A stretch of 21,647 bases of DNA from Anaerolineae bacterium (GTDB lineage: Bacteria > Chloroflexota > Anaerolineae > B4-G1), in assembly GCA_030612185.1 (NCBI GenBank), contig JAUWOI010000011.1:1-21647 (forward strand), in the 5' to 3' direction. The notes below the pieces were generated by a model, which did no database searches, was not told the DNA's origin, and saw only the letters and a program-made list of their open reading frames with translations. Shown here piece after piece: positions 1 to 11,423 of the stretch. The stretch's first letter is position 1. Every line of letters starts with the position of its first letter. The translations under genes and the position numbers were made by a program.

Positions 1-219
1 GCGGGCTGGGCGGCGCAGATAGACCCGCGGGGCGTTGAGCCCCAGGGCGTCTTCCAGCACGGCCGCCGCCTCTTCGGGTCGTTTCCCGCCCAGGCCCCCG
101 GCCCACCCCCACACGCCCGGGTAAATGCGCTTGGCGTAGTAGAGTTCAAAGGCCAGCACGGAGCCGAATAGCAAAATGAGAAAAGAACACAAAAAAACGC
201 ACAGGAGGCGGATTTTCAT
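1..219 (-). CDS. N-terminus of a VanW / peptidoglycan-binding-type exported protein (partial)
   Basis: Reverse-strand reading from the ATG at 219 gives 73 codons with no stop before the window's left edge, so the gene is cut. Residues 1-25 are a short basic start (MKIR) followed by a strongly hydrophobic stretch, which reads as a signal peptide or single N-terminal membrane anchor. Then comes YYAKRIYPGVWGWAGGLGGK and PEEAAAVLEDAL. That resembles the opening of the putative peptidoglycan-binding repeat (PF12229 type) found before VanW or L,D-transpeptidase domains, where 'IYPGV..GGVDLGG.TPEEA' is usual. The catalytic or VanW part would lie outside the window. No convincing Shine-Dalgarno precedes the ATG; a 7-nt repeat array lies just upstream. 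The protein probably acts at the cell envelope. The family call rests on this short motif and is moderate. Confidence 0.6.
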   Translation of the reverse strand, partial: MKIRLLCVFLCSFLILLFGSVLAFELYYAKRIYPGVWGWAGGLGGKRPEEAAAVLEDALGLNAPRVYLRRPAR

Positions 220-235
220 CGCAGATTGCAGGTTT

Positions 236-263
236 AGCAGTTAGCGGTCAGCAGTTAGTGATC
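236..263. repeat. Heptad tandem array A (4 x 7 nt)
   Basis: Four consecutive 7-nt units, AGCAGTT, AGCGGTC, AGCAGTT and AGTGATC, stand in perfect register. The first 24 nt recur with a single mismatch at 10874-10897 inside the epimerase gene. Part of a wider set of such arrays in this window. Confidence 0.8.
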
Positions 264-291
264 GGCTGTTGGAGTCGGGATTTGTCGTTTA

Positions 292-327
292 TCATTTGCT
301 CGGCATGGTGTCTCGTAGCAGGATCAT
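292..327 (-). other. Orphan Shine-Dalgarno with an 11-codon ORF
   Basis: On the minus strand a perfect AAGGAGG (334-340) stands 6 nt before an ATG at 327 that opens MILLRDTMPSK and then stops (TGA, 294-292). It lies in the 172-bp gap between yjbQ and the VanW-type gene. It could be the surviving start of a gene whose body was lost, or a short leader peptide for the next gene. The strong SD is directly visible; expression is not shown. Confidence 0.3.
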
Positions 328-391
328 GGTTGACCTCCTTCAAACTTCAAGCCGTAGACTCGCTCTCGGTGCAAAACACCCAGAGCCATGC

Positions 392-787
392 TCAGCCCGC
401 GACCACCTTAACCAGGACTTTTCGGCGGCGCGGACCGTCGAACTCGGCCAGGAAGATGCCCTGCCAGGCGCCCAGCACCAGTTTGCCCCCGGCGACCGGC
501 ACGAACTGCGATGCGCCCACCAGCGAGCATTTGAGATGCGCTGGCGAGTTCCCCTCGCCGTGGCGATATTCGGGCCGTGGCGGAGAGATGGCGGCGAGGC
601 CCACGCCGATGTCGTGCTGTACAGTATGATCCCAGTTCTCGTTCAGCGTCAGGCCGGCGGTGGTGTGAGGGCAGAAGATGAAGCATATACCCTCTTGCAC
701 CCCGTTGCGGCTGACAGCAGTCTGCACCTCAGCGGTGATATCGTGGAAAGCCTGACGGCCACGGGTCGAAACCTCAATCTGTTCCAT
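392..787 (-). CDS. yjbQ: YjbQ-family (UPF0047) protein
   Basis: A 131-residue protein, the usual length for this compact single-domain family. It carries the family's hallmark stretches: CPHTTAGLTLNEN at about residues 39-51, DHTVQHDIG, and HGEGNSPAHLKCSLVG at about 76-91, where the conserved His residues form a metal-like pocket. Members are often annotated as secondary thiamine-phosphate synthase because some complement thiE mutants; their natural role is not settled. They are cytosolic and usually trimeric. The ATG at 787 is preceded by a tandem 7-nt array whose minus-strand units contain AGGA, so the repeat itself may supply the ribosome-binding site. A promoter on the minus strand at 870-898 fits. 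The gene is complete and not obviously in an operon with thiamin genes here. Confidence 0.9.
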   Translation of the reverse strand: MEQIEVSTRGRQAFHDITAEVQTAVSRNGVQEGICFIFCPHTTAGLTLNENWDHTVQHDIGVGLAAISPPRPEYRHGEGNSPAHLKCSLVGASQFVPVAGGKLVLGAWQGIFLAEFDGPRRRKVLVKVVAG

Positions 788-790
788 TCT

Positions 791-832
791 ACGTCCTATG
801 TCCTACGTCCTACGTCCTATGTCCTATGTCAT
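791..832. repeat. Heptad tandem array B (6 x 7 nt)
   Basis: Six units of ACGTCCT or ATGTCCT type (the last is ATGTCAT) stand in exact 7-nt register immediately upstream of yjbQ. The following bases up to about 866 continue as a decayed version with CACGTTTTACG (847-857), an 11-mer found again at 20371-20381. Confidence 0.85.
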
Positions 833-869
833 ATGGTTCTATGTCTCACGTTTTACGCACCACGTTCTC

Positions 870-898
870 AGTATAACACTTTGTGCGAAGTTTGACAA
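870..898 (-). promoter_or_regulatory. Sigma70-type promoter for yjbQ
   Basis: On the minus strand, TTGTCA (898-893), a 17-bp spacer and TATACT (875-870). Each hexamer matches consensus at five of six positions. Its -35 box overlaps the -35 box of the tRNA-Glu promoter on the other strand. Confidence 0.65.
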
Positions 899-919
899 AA
901 GGGGAAAGACTGGTAGAAT
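892..919 (+). promoter_or_regulatory. Sigma70-type promoter for tRNA-Glu
   Basis: TTGACA at 892-897, a 16-bp spacer and TAGAAT at 914-919, so transcription should begin about 5-7 nt before the mature tRNA 5' end at 931. The -35 is a perfect consensus hexamer. Confidence 0.75.
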
Positions 920-930
920 TGGGCTTGCAT

Positions 931-1003
931 GGCCCCATCGTCTAGTGGCCCAGGACGCCGGCCTCTCAAGCCGGAAACAGGGGTTCGACTCCCCTTGGGG
1001 CTA
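931..1003 (+). tRNA. tRNA-Glu (anticodon CTC)
   Basis: A full cloverleaf can be drawn. The acceptor stem is GGCCCCA (931-937) with TGGGGCT (996-1002), closed by a G-U pair at the first position. The anticodon stem is CCGGC/GCCGG around the loop CTCTCAA (963-969), which places CTC at 965-967 and so reads GAG (Glu). The T arm is AGGGG-TTCGACT-CCCCT (979-995). The discriminator base is A1003. CCA is not encoded, so it must be added after transcription. No variable-arm expansion. Transcribed alone from its own promoter. Confidence 0.95.
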
Positions 1004-1076
1004 CTGCACTGAAACCCGTTTCGACCTCGCTGCCATGGCTCACACGTGAGACTGAATCGCTGACCACTCCGCGAGG

Positions 1077-1099
1077 AAGCCAAACGTCCTACTTGGCTT
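1077..1099. terminator. Possible bidirectional hairpin between tRNA-Glu and the phosphodiesterase gene
   Basis: AAGCCAA (1077-1083) and TTGGCTT (1093-1099) form a perfect 7-bp stem with a 9-nt loop that overlaps the stop codon of the convergent minus-strand gene. No T-run follows on either strand, so termination is only a guess from position. Confidence 0.3.
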
Positions 1100-2876
1100 T
1101 GATACCCCCAGCCCGACAATCAGGCAGTGTAGTGTCATCTGACTCGCCCGTCCGGGGTTGCTCCAGGTACTGCTGCACAAAGTAGGGGTACAAGTCCTCC
1201 GCGTCGTCCAGCGTCTCCGGATCCAGCGGGCATTCAGGTGACCAGGCGATGAAGGGGCGCACCTGCGGGCCGCCCAGCCCCCCGTGCGTCGCCACCTGCT
1301 CCTCGAAGGCCACGACCTTGCCGTCCGGCTCAACCGCCCCCAGCACGATGAGATCACCGGCGTGGGGAAAATGGGCCAGGCGGTGAATCTGAGGGGCAGA
1401 GTGGGCTGTGTCGCCGAATGGCGCAAGCGGATGCGGCCCCTCTATCACCTCACGCTCGCCTTCGATAACCAACTTGCCACCTTCGCACCCCAGCACAATC
1501 GTCCGCTCCCCAGCCCGCCCGACGATGGCCCCAAAGCCAGGGGTGGCAAGCAGGCTGTCCAGCAACCGGGGGTAAAGGAGTAGCACCTCAATCAGATCGA
1601 GCAGGCGGGGGCTGACGTTGGAATAAACGTGAGCCAATGGGCCAGAGGCGCAAACGACGACGTCCTGTTGCCGTTCCAGGTCGTAATCCAATTCCTGACC
1701 GGCCAGCACACGCTGATCCACGTAACGCCGGGCTGCGGCGAGCATCCGGCGCAAGTGGGGTGAAAAGCGCTCCTCCAGGTCACGCAATTCCTCCAATAGG
1801 TAGCGCGTCTTATCCGTCGAATGCGTGTATGCAGCAGCCTGCTCTTCTACTGAAAGCCCTTCCCCAATCTGAGTGAGAATGCACTGTCCTAGACTCATCC
1901 CATTGCGCCAACTGAAGGGCACTGAGGATGTGTTCCCGTGGTCGGAGAGGATGTAAAGATCGTACTCCCGCCGGCGGTAACGGGCGCGCATGCGGTCAAT
2001 CTGGTGGATGCGCCTGTCCACGCCGCGCAGGACGCGGAAAGCAGCCAGATGATCAGGCCCCAGTTTGTGAGCGACTTCGTCGTAACTGTTGTAATTGGCA
2101 TAGATGGCCGGCACGCAGCGGTAGATGTCCAACATCACGCCGAAGGTCTGTACCTCGGTGAAGAGCACATCGCTGACCGCGTGCAGAAGAGGGGAGAGAA
2201 CATCAAAAGGGTTAAGGACGCTGGGATGCACCAGTGCAACCAGGCGACGGCCCAATCCAGTCAGATAACTCATCGTCATCAATCCCAGCAGGCGCAACAC
2301 GCGGAATGGACTGAGAAGAAATAGAAGGAACAGCCCCATCCCACGCACGTTCTCAAAAAAGTATTGCGGATGGAGGGCACTGAGTGTAAAAAGCGCCAGG
2401 TCCGCGTCACCGTCCAGCATATTCACGTAACAGGAGCCCCCTTGGAGGATGCCTGGGCGACCACGACTGATGCGTTCGCGCACGGCCTGAATCTGGTCTG
2501 GCCGCTTGGCCACCACCGCCAGTCGTTGCTCCTTGTCGTACCAGCGGAAACCGGGGATGTCGAAACGATTGCCAAACATGATGCCGGCCTGTACAGCCGG
2601 AGTGGTGCTGGGCAACCCGCAGCGCCAAGGCGATACAACCAGGCGACGTTCGGCCAATAGCCGGCCCAGGTAAGGCAGATAACCGGCGGCAATCGCTTGC
2701 CTGAGATGGTCATAGGATAGCCCATCAATCTGGATGATGATGAATCCACGCCGCTGATCTGGCCTGATGCCAGGCCGGCCCAAGCGCCGGGCCATCGCGC
2801 CATACTTGCGGGTATAGTAGATGCCGGTCAGTGCGCTGACCAGATCAAGGACACGCCGTGCAAACCAGGTGGACAT
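1089..2876 (-). CDS. Alkaline-phosphatase-superfamily phosphodiesterase, possibly membrane-associated
   Basis: A 595-residue protein of the type I phosphodiesterase / nucleotide pyrophosphatase fold. The metal and nucleophile residues occur in order: D51 in FIIIQIDGL, the nucleophile region GLPSTTPAVQAG (T91/T92), YDEVAHKLGPDH (D266, H270), SDHGNT (D312, H313) and the late THGG (H531). An internal hydrophobic stretch at about 179-205 suggests contact with the membrane; a classical signal peptide is not evident. Expected chemistry is hydrolysis of a phosphodiester or phosphoanhydride, substrate unknown. Relatives in Gram-positive-like and Chloroflexota genomes are often annotated simply as alkaline phosphatase family proteins. 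The ATG at 2876 follows a weak GGAG 13 nt upstream, and a promoter lies at 2933-2961. It stands alone, divergent from rpoC. Superfamily call is firm, substrate open. Confidence 0.85.
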   Translation of the reverse strand: MSTWFARRVLDLVSALTGIYYTRKYGAMARRLGRPGIRPDQRRGFIIIQIDGLSYDHLRQAIAAGYLPYLGRLLAERRLVVSPWRCGLPSTTPAVQAGIMFGNRFDIPGFRWYDKEQRLAVVAKRPDQIQAVRERISRGRPGILQGGSCYVNMLDGDADLALFTLSALHPQYFFENVRGMGLFLLFLLSPFRVLRLLGLMTMSYLTGLGRRLVALVHPSVLNPFDVLSPLLHAVSDVLFTEVQTFGVMLDIYRCVPAIYANYNSYDEVAHKLGPDHLAAFRVLRGVDRRIHQIDRMRARYRRREYDLYILSDHGNTSSVPFSWRNGMSLGQCILTQIGEGLSVEEQAAAYTHSTDKTRYLLEELRDLEERFSPHLRRMLAAARRYVDQRVLAGQELDYDLERQQDVVVCASGPLAHVYSNVSPRLLDLIEVLLLYPRLLDSLLATPGFGAIVGRAGERTIVLGCEGGKLVIEGEREVIEGPHPLAPFGDTAHSAPQIHRLAHFPHAGDLIVLGAVEPDGKVVAFEEQVATHGGLGGPQVRPFIAWSPECPLDPETLDDAEDLYPYFVQQYLEQPRTGESDDTTLPDCRAGGIKAK

Positions 2877-2932
2877 AGTCGAACCAATTCGCTCCCCTCC
2901 GCATGTCAGGACGCGCCAGTCTGTACCGGCTC

Positions 2933-2961
2933 AGTATAGCAGACTTGGGGCAATTTGTCAC
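2933..2961 (-). promoter_or_regulatory. Sigma70-type promoter for the phosphodiesterase gene
   Basis: Minus strand GTGACA (2961-2956), a 17-bp spacer and TATACT (2938-2933). The -10 and the four following bases (TATACTGAGC) resemble the yjbQ promoter, which reads TATACTGAGA. Confidence 0.55.
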
Positions 2962-2971
2962 CTGGATTTGC

Positions 2972-2999
2972 TTGACAAAACAGTGAAAGTCATTATAAT
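2972..2999 (+). promoter_or_regulatory. Consensus sigma70 promoter for rpoC
   Basis: TTGACA at 2972-2977 and TATAAT at 2994-2999, both perfect, with a 16-bp spacer. The predicted leader is about 108 nt before the rpoC ATG at 3114. Confidence 0.85.
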
Positions 3000-3033
3000 A
3001 TGGTCGCCAATGGATGGATGAAGTCTTATCACC

Positions 3034-3068
3034 GAAGCGCTGAGTAAAGGGTCTCAGGCGCTTCTTTT
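3034..3068 (+). terminator. Attenuator-like hairpin in the rpoC leader
   Basis: GAAGCGCTGAG (3034-3044) pairs with CTCAGGCGCTTC (3053-3064) through 11 base pairs with one bulged G and an 8-nt loop, and is followed at once by TTTT (3065-3068). It sits inside the transcribed leader, between the promoter and the rpoC start. This is the shape of an intrinsic terminator used as an attenuator. The T-run is short, so efficiency may be partial. Confidence 0.55.
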
Positions 3069-3113
3069 GTGCATGTTCGCACATTGCTCTGGGCTTCCCC
3101 AGTAGGGAGAACG

Positions 3114-7427
<4,314 letters not shown>

Positions 7428-7457
7428 CCCGATCAGTGCAGAAACGACGCCACCCCT

Positions 7458-7486
7458 GCGGCAGCGCCTCCAGTTGGCGCTGCCGC
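7458..7486 (+). terminator. GC-rich hairpin after rpoC
   Basis: A perfect 11-bp stem, GCGGCAGCGCC (7458-7468) with GGCGCTGCCGC (7476-7486), around a 7-nt loop, 30 nt past the rpoC stop. It is followed by GTTATCG rather than a T-run, so it may be a processing or stability hairpin or a weak terminator. Confidence 0.5.
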
Positions 7487-7531
7487 GTTATCGTCGGTGC
7501 TGGAGGTCACGACGGCACCCGCGAGGGATAT

Positions 7532-7560
7532 TTGACAAAGCGTCTTGCCCATGCTACCAT
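7532..7560 (+). promoter_or_regulatory. Sigma70-type promoter of the mtnA-to-ahcY operon
   Basis: TTGACA (7532-7537), a 17-bp spacer and TACCAT (7555-7560). It lies 42 nt before the mtnA ATG and after the rpoC hairpin, the right place to drive the long plus-strand gene series that ends at the terminator at 16720-16771. Confidence 0.7.
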
Positions 7561-7601
7561 AGCACGCTGCATGCTAAGACGATGGAGGAGCCAAGATAGC
7601 A

Positions 7602-8648
7602 ATGCGCAGTATCGAATGGCACGACGATAAAGTACAGATGATTGACCAACGGCTATTGCCGGCCGAGTTCCGCCTGGTTGAGTATGAGAACTACTGTGAG
7701 GTAGCCCAGGCCATCCACACGATGGTTATCCGGGGTGCACCGGCCATCGGGGCAGCAGCAGCCTTCGGGATGGCACTGGCCGCGCAAGAAAGCCAGGCCC
7801 GAGGCCGGAACGGGCTACTAGCCGACCTACAAACAGCGGCTGGGGTTCTCTGCGCCGCCCGTCCCACGGCAGTCAACTTGTCCTGGGCTGTAGCACGCCT
7901 GCTGCGACGGGCAGAGGCCGAGCCCGACCCTGCTTCTATCCCCGACGCGCTGCTGGCTGAAGCCCAGGCACTGGCCAACGAAGACGTCGAAATCAACAGA
8001 CGGATGGGGAAGCACGGTGCGGCACTCATCCGAGATGGCGATACAATCTTGCATCACTGCAACACGGGCGCGTTGGCAACAGTGGACTACGGCACAGCGC
8101 TGGGCGTGATCCGCACCGCACACGAGCAGGGAAAACGGATACACGTACTGGTGGATGAGACGCGACCGCGCTTCCAGGGAGCCAGGCTAACCGCCTGGGA
8201 GTTACAACAACTGGGCATTCCATTCACGCTCATCGCCGATAATGCTGCTGGTCATTTTATGCGCACCGGTCAGGTGAACATCGTGTTGGTGGGAGCCGAC
8301 CGGGTGGCAGTCAATGGGGACGTGGCCAATAAAATCGGCACCTACAAACTGGCGGTCGTGGCGCAGGCTAACGGCATTCCCTTCTACTCGTGTGTGCCTA
8401 CCTCCACGATTGACCTCTCACTGTCTACCGGCGACGACATCCCGATTGAGGAACGGCCAGCCGAAGAGATAATCGGGGCCACATATCAAGGCCAACCTAT
8501 CGCCCCGGAGGGGGTGCGCGTGGCCAACCCGGCCTTCGACGTGACGCCGCATCGCTACGTCACCGGCATCGTAACCGAAAACGGCATCGCCTACCCGCCG
8601 TTTGAGGCGAGACTGAGACAAGTAACGGAGATGAGTTGTGACGCCTGA
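7602..8648 (+). CDS. mtnA: Methylthioribose-1-phosphate isomerase
   Basis: 348 residues, the usual size. The enzyme converts 5-methylthioribose-1-phosphate to 5-methylthioribulose-1-phosphate in the methionine salvage pathway, in the cytosol. Typical family blocks are visible: [15 protein letters not shown] near residue 45, [20 protein letters not shown] with the catalytic Cys at 153, and [19 protein letters not shown] with the catalytic Asp at 233. The fold is shared with eIF2B regulatory subunits, but these two residues mark the enzyme. Some bacterial homologues also act on ribose-1-phosphate or 5-deoxyribose-1-phosphate. The ATG at 7602 follows GGAGGAG (7584-7590). Its stop overlaps the next start by 11 nt. 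First gene of the operon that ends with ahcY, so a SAM by-product role fits. Confidence 0.95.
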   Translation: MRSIEWHDDKVQMIDQRLLPAEFRLVEYENYCEVAQAIHTMVIRGAPAIGAAAAFGMALAAQESQARGRNGLLADLQTAAGVLCAARPTAVNLSWAVARLLRRAEAEPDPASIPDALLAEAQALANEDVEINRRMGKHGAALIRDGDTILHHCNTGALATVDYGTALGVIRTAHEQGKRIHVLVDETRPRFQGARLTAWELQQLGIPFTLIADNAAGHFMRTGQVNIVLVGADRVAVNGDVANKIGTYKLAVVAQANGIPFYSCVPTSTIDLSLSTGDDIPIEERPAEEIIGATYQGQPIAPEGVRVANPAFDVTPHRYVTGIVTENGIAYPPFEARLRQVTEMSCDA

Positions 8649-9426
8649 TACAGGATCCATCCCCGTCGTCATCCTCTGCGGCGGGATGGGCACCCGTATG
8701 GGAAACAAGCGACCCAAGATGCTGGCCAAGGTGGGTGATCGGCCCATTCTCTGGCACGTGATGAAGGTTTATGCCTCGCAGGGATTCCTCCACTTTATTC
8801 TGGCGCTGGGCTACCGGGGGGAGGACATCAAGAGGTACTTCCTGGAATACGATCCGCTGACTCGCGACTTCACGCTCACACTGGGCATTGCGCCAGCCAT
8901 CAAGCACCACGATTCCCATCCCGAGGAGGGCTGGCGCATCACCTTTGCCGATACAGGCCCGCACACGCAGACCGGGGCTCGCATCCGCAAAGTAGCCCGC
9001 TACATCGAAAGCGACACTTTCTTCGCCACCTACGGCGATGGCGTGGCTGACATTGATCTGGCGGCACTGCTGGCTTTCCACCGTCGCATGGGCCGCATCG
9101 CCACTCTGACTGGTGTGCACTCATTCTCCCGCTTCGGCGTGGTGCAGACCAACGGACAGGGACTGATCACCGGCTTTCAGGAGAAGCCCCTAGTAGACGC
9201 GATCATCAACGGCGGCTTCTTTGTCTTTGAGCGAGAGGTCTTTGACTATCTTGAGGGCAGTGATAACGTAATATTGGAGAAGGAGCCATTGCAGCGATTG
9301 GCTGACGAAGGCCAACTGGCAATTTACGAGCACACCGGCTTCTGGCGAGCGATGGATACCTTCAAGGATGCTCAGGAGATGAACGCCTTGTGGCACGAAA
9401 GCGCACCGTGGAGAACCTGGGAGTGA
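8638..9426 (+). CDS. rfbF: Glucose-1-phosphate cytidylyltransferase
   Basis: 262 residues, normal for the family. It makes CDP-glucose from CTP and glucose-1-phosphate, the first committed step to CDP-dideoxyhexoses. The nucleotide-binding start [13 protein letters not shown] with [19 protein letters not shown] is at about residues 9-43. Family-typical [38 protein letters not shown] and the ending [17 protein letters not shown] are all present. The start is the GTG at 8638, with CGGAG 7 nt before it; this overlaps the end of mtnA, so the two are likely translationally coupled. It is followed directly by rfbG. The recognised next-step enzymes in the same operon (rfbG, rfbH) support cytidylyl rather than thymidylyl specificity. 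Confidence 0.92.
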   Translation: MTPDTGSIPVVILCGGMGTRMGNKRPKMLAKVGDRPILWHVMKVYASQGFLHFILALGYRGEDIKRYFLEYDPLTRDFTLTLGIAPAIKHHDSHPEEGWRITFADTGPHTQTGARIRKVARYIESDTFFATYGDGVADIDLAALLAFHRRMGRIATLTGVHSFSRFGVVQTNGQGLITGFQEKPLVDAIINGGFFVFEREVFDYLEGSDNVILEKEPLQRLADEGQLAIYEHTGFWRAMDTFKDAQEMNALWHESAPWRTWE

Positions 9427-9434
9427 AAAACCCT

Positions 9435-10463
9435 ATGCCCCCTGACTTTCAACCTTCGACTCGTTATTCGCAGTTCACAGATCACAAATCACACTCCTTC
9501 TGGCTCGATCGTCCCGTCTTCGTCACCGGATGTGCCGGGTTGCTGGGCTCCTGGCTGACCATCGCCCTGGTCGAGGCGGGAGCCACTGTCGTCGGTCTCA
9601 TCCGTGACGAGGTGCCATTCTCCCACCTGCACAGGTCCGGCTATCAAGATCGCATAGCCGTCGTCCGTGGTGACGTGACCTGCTACGAATTGATCGAGCG
9701 GGCGCTCAACGAATACGAGATTGACACCATCTTCCACCTGGCAGCCCAGACCATCGTCCCCATCGCTAACCGGGCTCCTCTCTCCACCTTTGAGTCCAAC
9801 ATCAAGGGAACGTGGACGGTGCTGGAGGCAGCCCGTCGTTCGCCCAAAGTAACCCGCGTGGCGGTCGCTTCGACCGACAAGGCCTACGGCGTGCACGAGA
9901 AACAGCCCTACACCGAAGATGCCCCCTTGTTGGGCTGCTATCCCTACGACGTATCCAAAGCGTGTGCCGACCTCATCGCCCGCGCCTACGCCGCCACCTA
10001 CGATCTACCGGTCGCCGTCACCCGCTGCGCCAACCTCTACGGTGGCGGCGACCTGAACTGGAGCCGCATCGTTCCGGGCACAATGCGCAGCGTCATCCGA
10101 GGCAAACCTCCTATCGTCCGCTCTGACGGCACACCTGTGCACGACTACCTTTACGTTCAGGACGCCGTCCACGCCTACTTGACGCTAGCCGAGCATCTGG
10201 ACAGTCCAGGAGTGAGGGGCGAAGCATTTAACTTCAGTACAGACAACCCCAAATCCGTCCTGGAGATGGTGCAGACCATCATCGGGGTCTCCGACCACCT
10301 GGAGTTGGAGCCTGTGGTGCTGGCCAATGCACCGCACGAGATTCAGGCGCAGCACTTGGATAGCAGCAAGGCACGCCGCGTGTTGGGCTGGTTGCCTCGC
10401 TATTCGTTCGAGAAGGGGCTGCGGGAAACGCTGGAGTGGTATCGGGAGTTTCTGAACCAGTAG
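9435..10463 (+). CDS. rfbG: CDP-glucose 4,6-dehydratase
   Basis: 342 residues from the chosen ATG. An extended short-chain dehydrogenase: NAD-binding TGCAGLLGSW at residues 31-40, ASTDKAYG at 145-152 and the catalytic YDVSK at 171-175. It also has NLYGGGDLNWSRIVPGTMRSV, which is characteristic of CDP-glucose dehydratases. It turns CDP-glucose into CDP-4-keto-6-deoxyglucose. The ATG at 9435 is preceded by GGGAG (9419-9423, spacing 11); an in-frame GTG at 9423 overlapping the rfbF stop, or one at 9390, are alternatives. The first roughly 20 residues (to HKSHSF) are encoded partly by a 7-nt repeat array (9474-9494) and are not part of the fold. This fits the N-terminal end having grown out of an intergenic repeat. 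Confidence 0.88.
   Translation: MPPDFQPSTRYSQFTDHKSHSFWLDRPVFVTGCAGLLGSWLTIALVEAGATVVGLIRDEVPFSHLHRSGYQDRIAVVRGDVTCYELIERALNEYEIDTIFHLAAQTIVPIANRAPLSTFESNIKGTWTVLEAARRSPKVTRVAVASTDKAYGVHEKQPYTEDAPLLGCYPYDVSKACADLIARAYAATYDLPVAVTRCANLYGGGDLNWSRIVPGTMRSVIRGKPPIVRSDGTPVHDYLYVQDAVHAYLTLAEHLDSPGVRGEAFNFSTDNPKSVLEMVQTIIGVSDHLELEPVVLANAPHEIQAQHLDSSKARRVLGWLPRYSFEKGLRETLEWYREFLNQ
9474..9494. repeat. Heptad array inside the 5' end of rfbG (3 x 7 nt)
   Basis: TTCACAG, ATCACAA and ATCACAC stand in 7-nt register and are translated as part of the N-terminal tail ahead of the Rossmann fold. Confidence 0.6.
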
Positions 10464-10485
10464 GTTGGTAAATTGGTAGATTGGG
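10464..10485. repeat. TTGGTA-type array between rfbG and the epimerase gene
   Basis: The 22 nt directly after the rfbG stop are made of TTGGTAA, ATTGGTAG and ATTGGG units. The entire 22-nt string occurs as an exact reverse complement at 17321-17342. The TTG start codon assigned to the next gene lies within it. Confidence 0.85.
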
Positions 10486-11423
10486 CAGGGAAGCGCGTCC
10501 TCATCACCGGAGCCACAGGCTTCATCGGACGCTGCCTGATCCGGCGGCTGGCCGAGGCCGGTGCAAAGGTTTGGGCCGGGGTCTATCCCGGAGAGCCGCC
10601 GGAGCGAACTGCTGACCTGCCCCCCCAGGTCGAGCACGTTTCCCTGGAGGTGCAGGACGCGCAGAGTGTCCGACGAGCAGTGGAGAGTGCTATCCCCGAC
10701 CTGGTGTTCCACCTGGCTGCTGTCGGCGTCACCGACCCTGGCGTGGACCCAGCGTTGGCACTGGCGGTGAATGCTGGCGGCACGGTACATTTGCTGGAAA
10801 CACTGCGGAGGCGGAATGTCCAGCGGGTAGTGCTCGCCGGTACCTGCTACGAGTACGGGGCAAGTCAGCAGTTAGCAGTTAACGGTCAGCAGTTAGTAGT
10901 TGAGGGATTGGATCCTTTCAATGCTTATGCCGCATCGAAGGTGGCCGCCTGGGCCTTCGGGCGGATGTACTGGCAGGCGCACGGTCTGCCCACCGTCACC
11001 GTGCGGCCATTCCAGGTGTACGGGCCGGGACAACCGGCTCATACACTCATCCCCGCCGCCATCCGCGCAGCGTTGACCGGGGAGAACTTCCAAATGACAC
11101 CGGGCGAGCAAGAGCGGGACTTCATCTACGTGGAGGACATAGTGGAGGGGATGTTGGCCGCCGCCCAAGCGCCGGGGATTGAGGGTCAGAGCCTCGACCT
11201 GGGGACGGGGCAGGTCTACACGATCCGTGAGGCAGTGGAGCGCATCTGGACGATCACAGAGGCGCGGGGGCATATCCTGGCGGGTGCTCTGTCCTACCGC
11301 ACCGGCGAGGTGATGCGCCTGGTCGCCAACGCCGACCTTACGGCCCGGCTGACCGGCTGGCGGGCACGGGCGGGGTTGGAAGAAGGATTGAGACGCACGA
11401 TTGGGAACAAAGTATACGAGTAA
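10473..11423 (+). CDS. NAD-dependent epimerase/reductase of the extended SDR family (CDP-sugar)
   Basis: 316 residues. Rossmann start VLITGATGFIGRCL with GATGFIG at 13-19, the catalytic Thr region GTCYEYG at 123-129 and YAASK at 152-156. It lies between rfbG and rfbH, which suggests the 4-keto reductase or epimerase that finishes a CDP-3,6-dideoxyhexose (paratose-, abequose- or tyvelose-like) or a related CDP-deoxysugar; the exact product cannot be read from sequence. The start is uncertain: TTG at 10473 lies inside a repeat array with no clean SD, but it gives the normal SDR N-terminus. Residues 130-146 (ASQQLAVNGQQLVVEG) are the translation of another 7-nt array (10867-10901) and stand where homologues have the loop between the active-site Thr and the Tyr. 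The gene ends in a TAATG overlap with rfbH. Confidence 0.8.
   Translation: MVDWAGKRVLITGATGFIGRCLIRRLAEAGAKVWAGVYPGEPPERTADLPPQVEHVSLEVQDAQSVRRAVESAIPDLVFHLAAVGVTDPGVDPALALAVNAGGTVHLLETLRRRNVQRVVLAGTCYEYGASQQLAVNGQQLVVEGLDPFNAYAASKVAAWAFGRMYWQAHGLPTVTVRPFQVYGPGQPAHTLIPAAIRAALTGENFQMTPGEQERDFIYVEDIVEGMLAAAQAPGIEGQSLDLGTGQVYTIREAVERIWTITEARGHILAGALSYRTGEVMRLVANADLTARLTGWRARAGLEEGLRRTIGNKVYE
10867..10901. repeat. Heptad array inside the epimerase coding sequence (5 x 7 nt)
   Basis: Units AGCAGTT, AGCAGTT, AACGGTC, AGCAGTT and AGTAGTT stand in exact register and are translated in frame. The segment 10874-10897 matches 236-259 at 23 of 24 positions, showing that an intergenic-type repeat has entered a gene. 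Confidence 0.85.

Noticed and set aside
258..895. Two plus-strand frames over the yjbQ region
   Set aside because: They run through repeat arrays and antisense to yjbQ, with no SD or family similarity.
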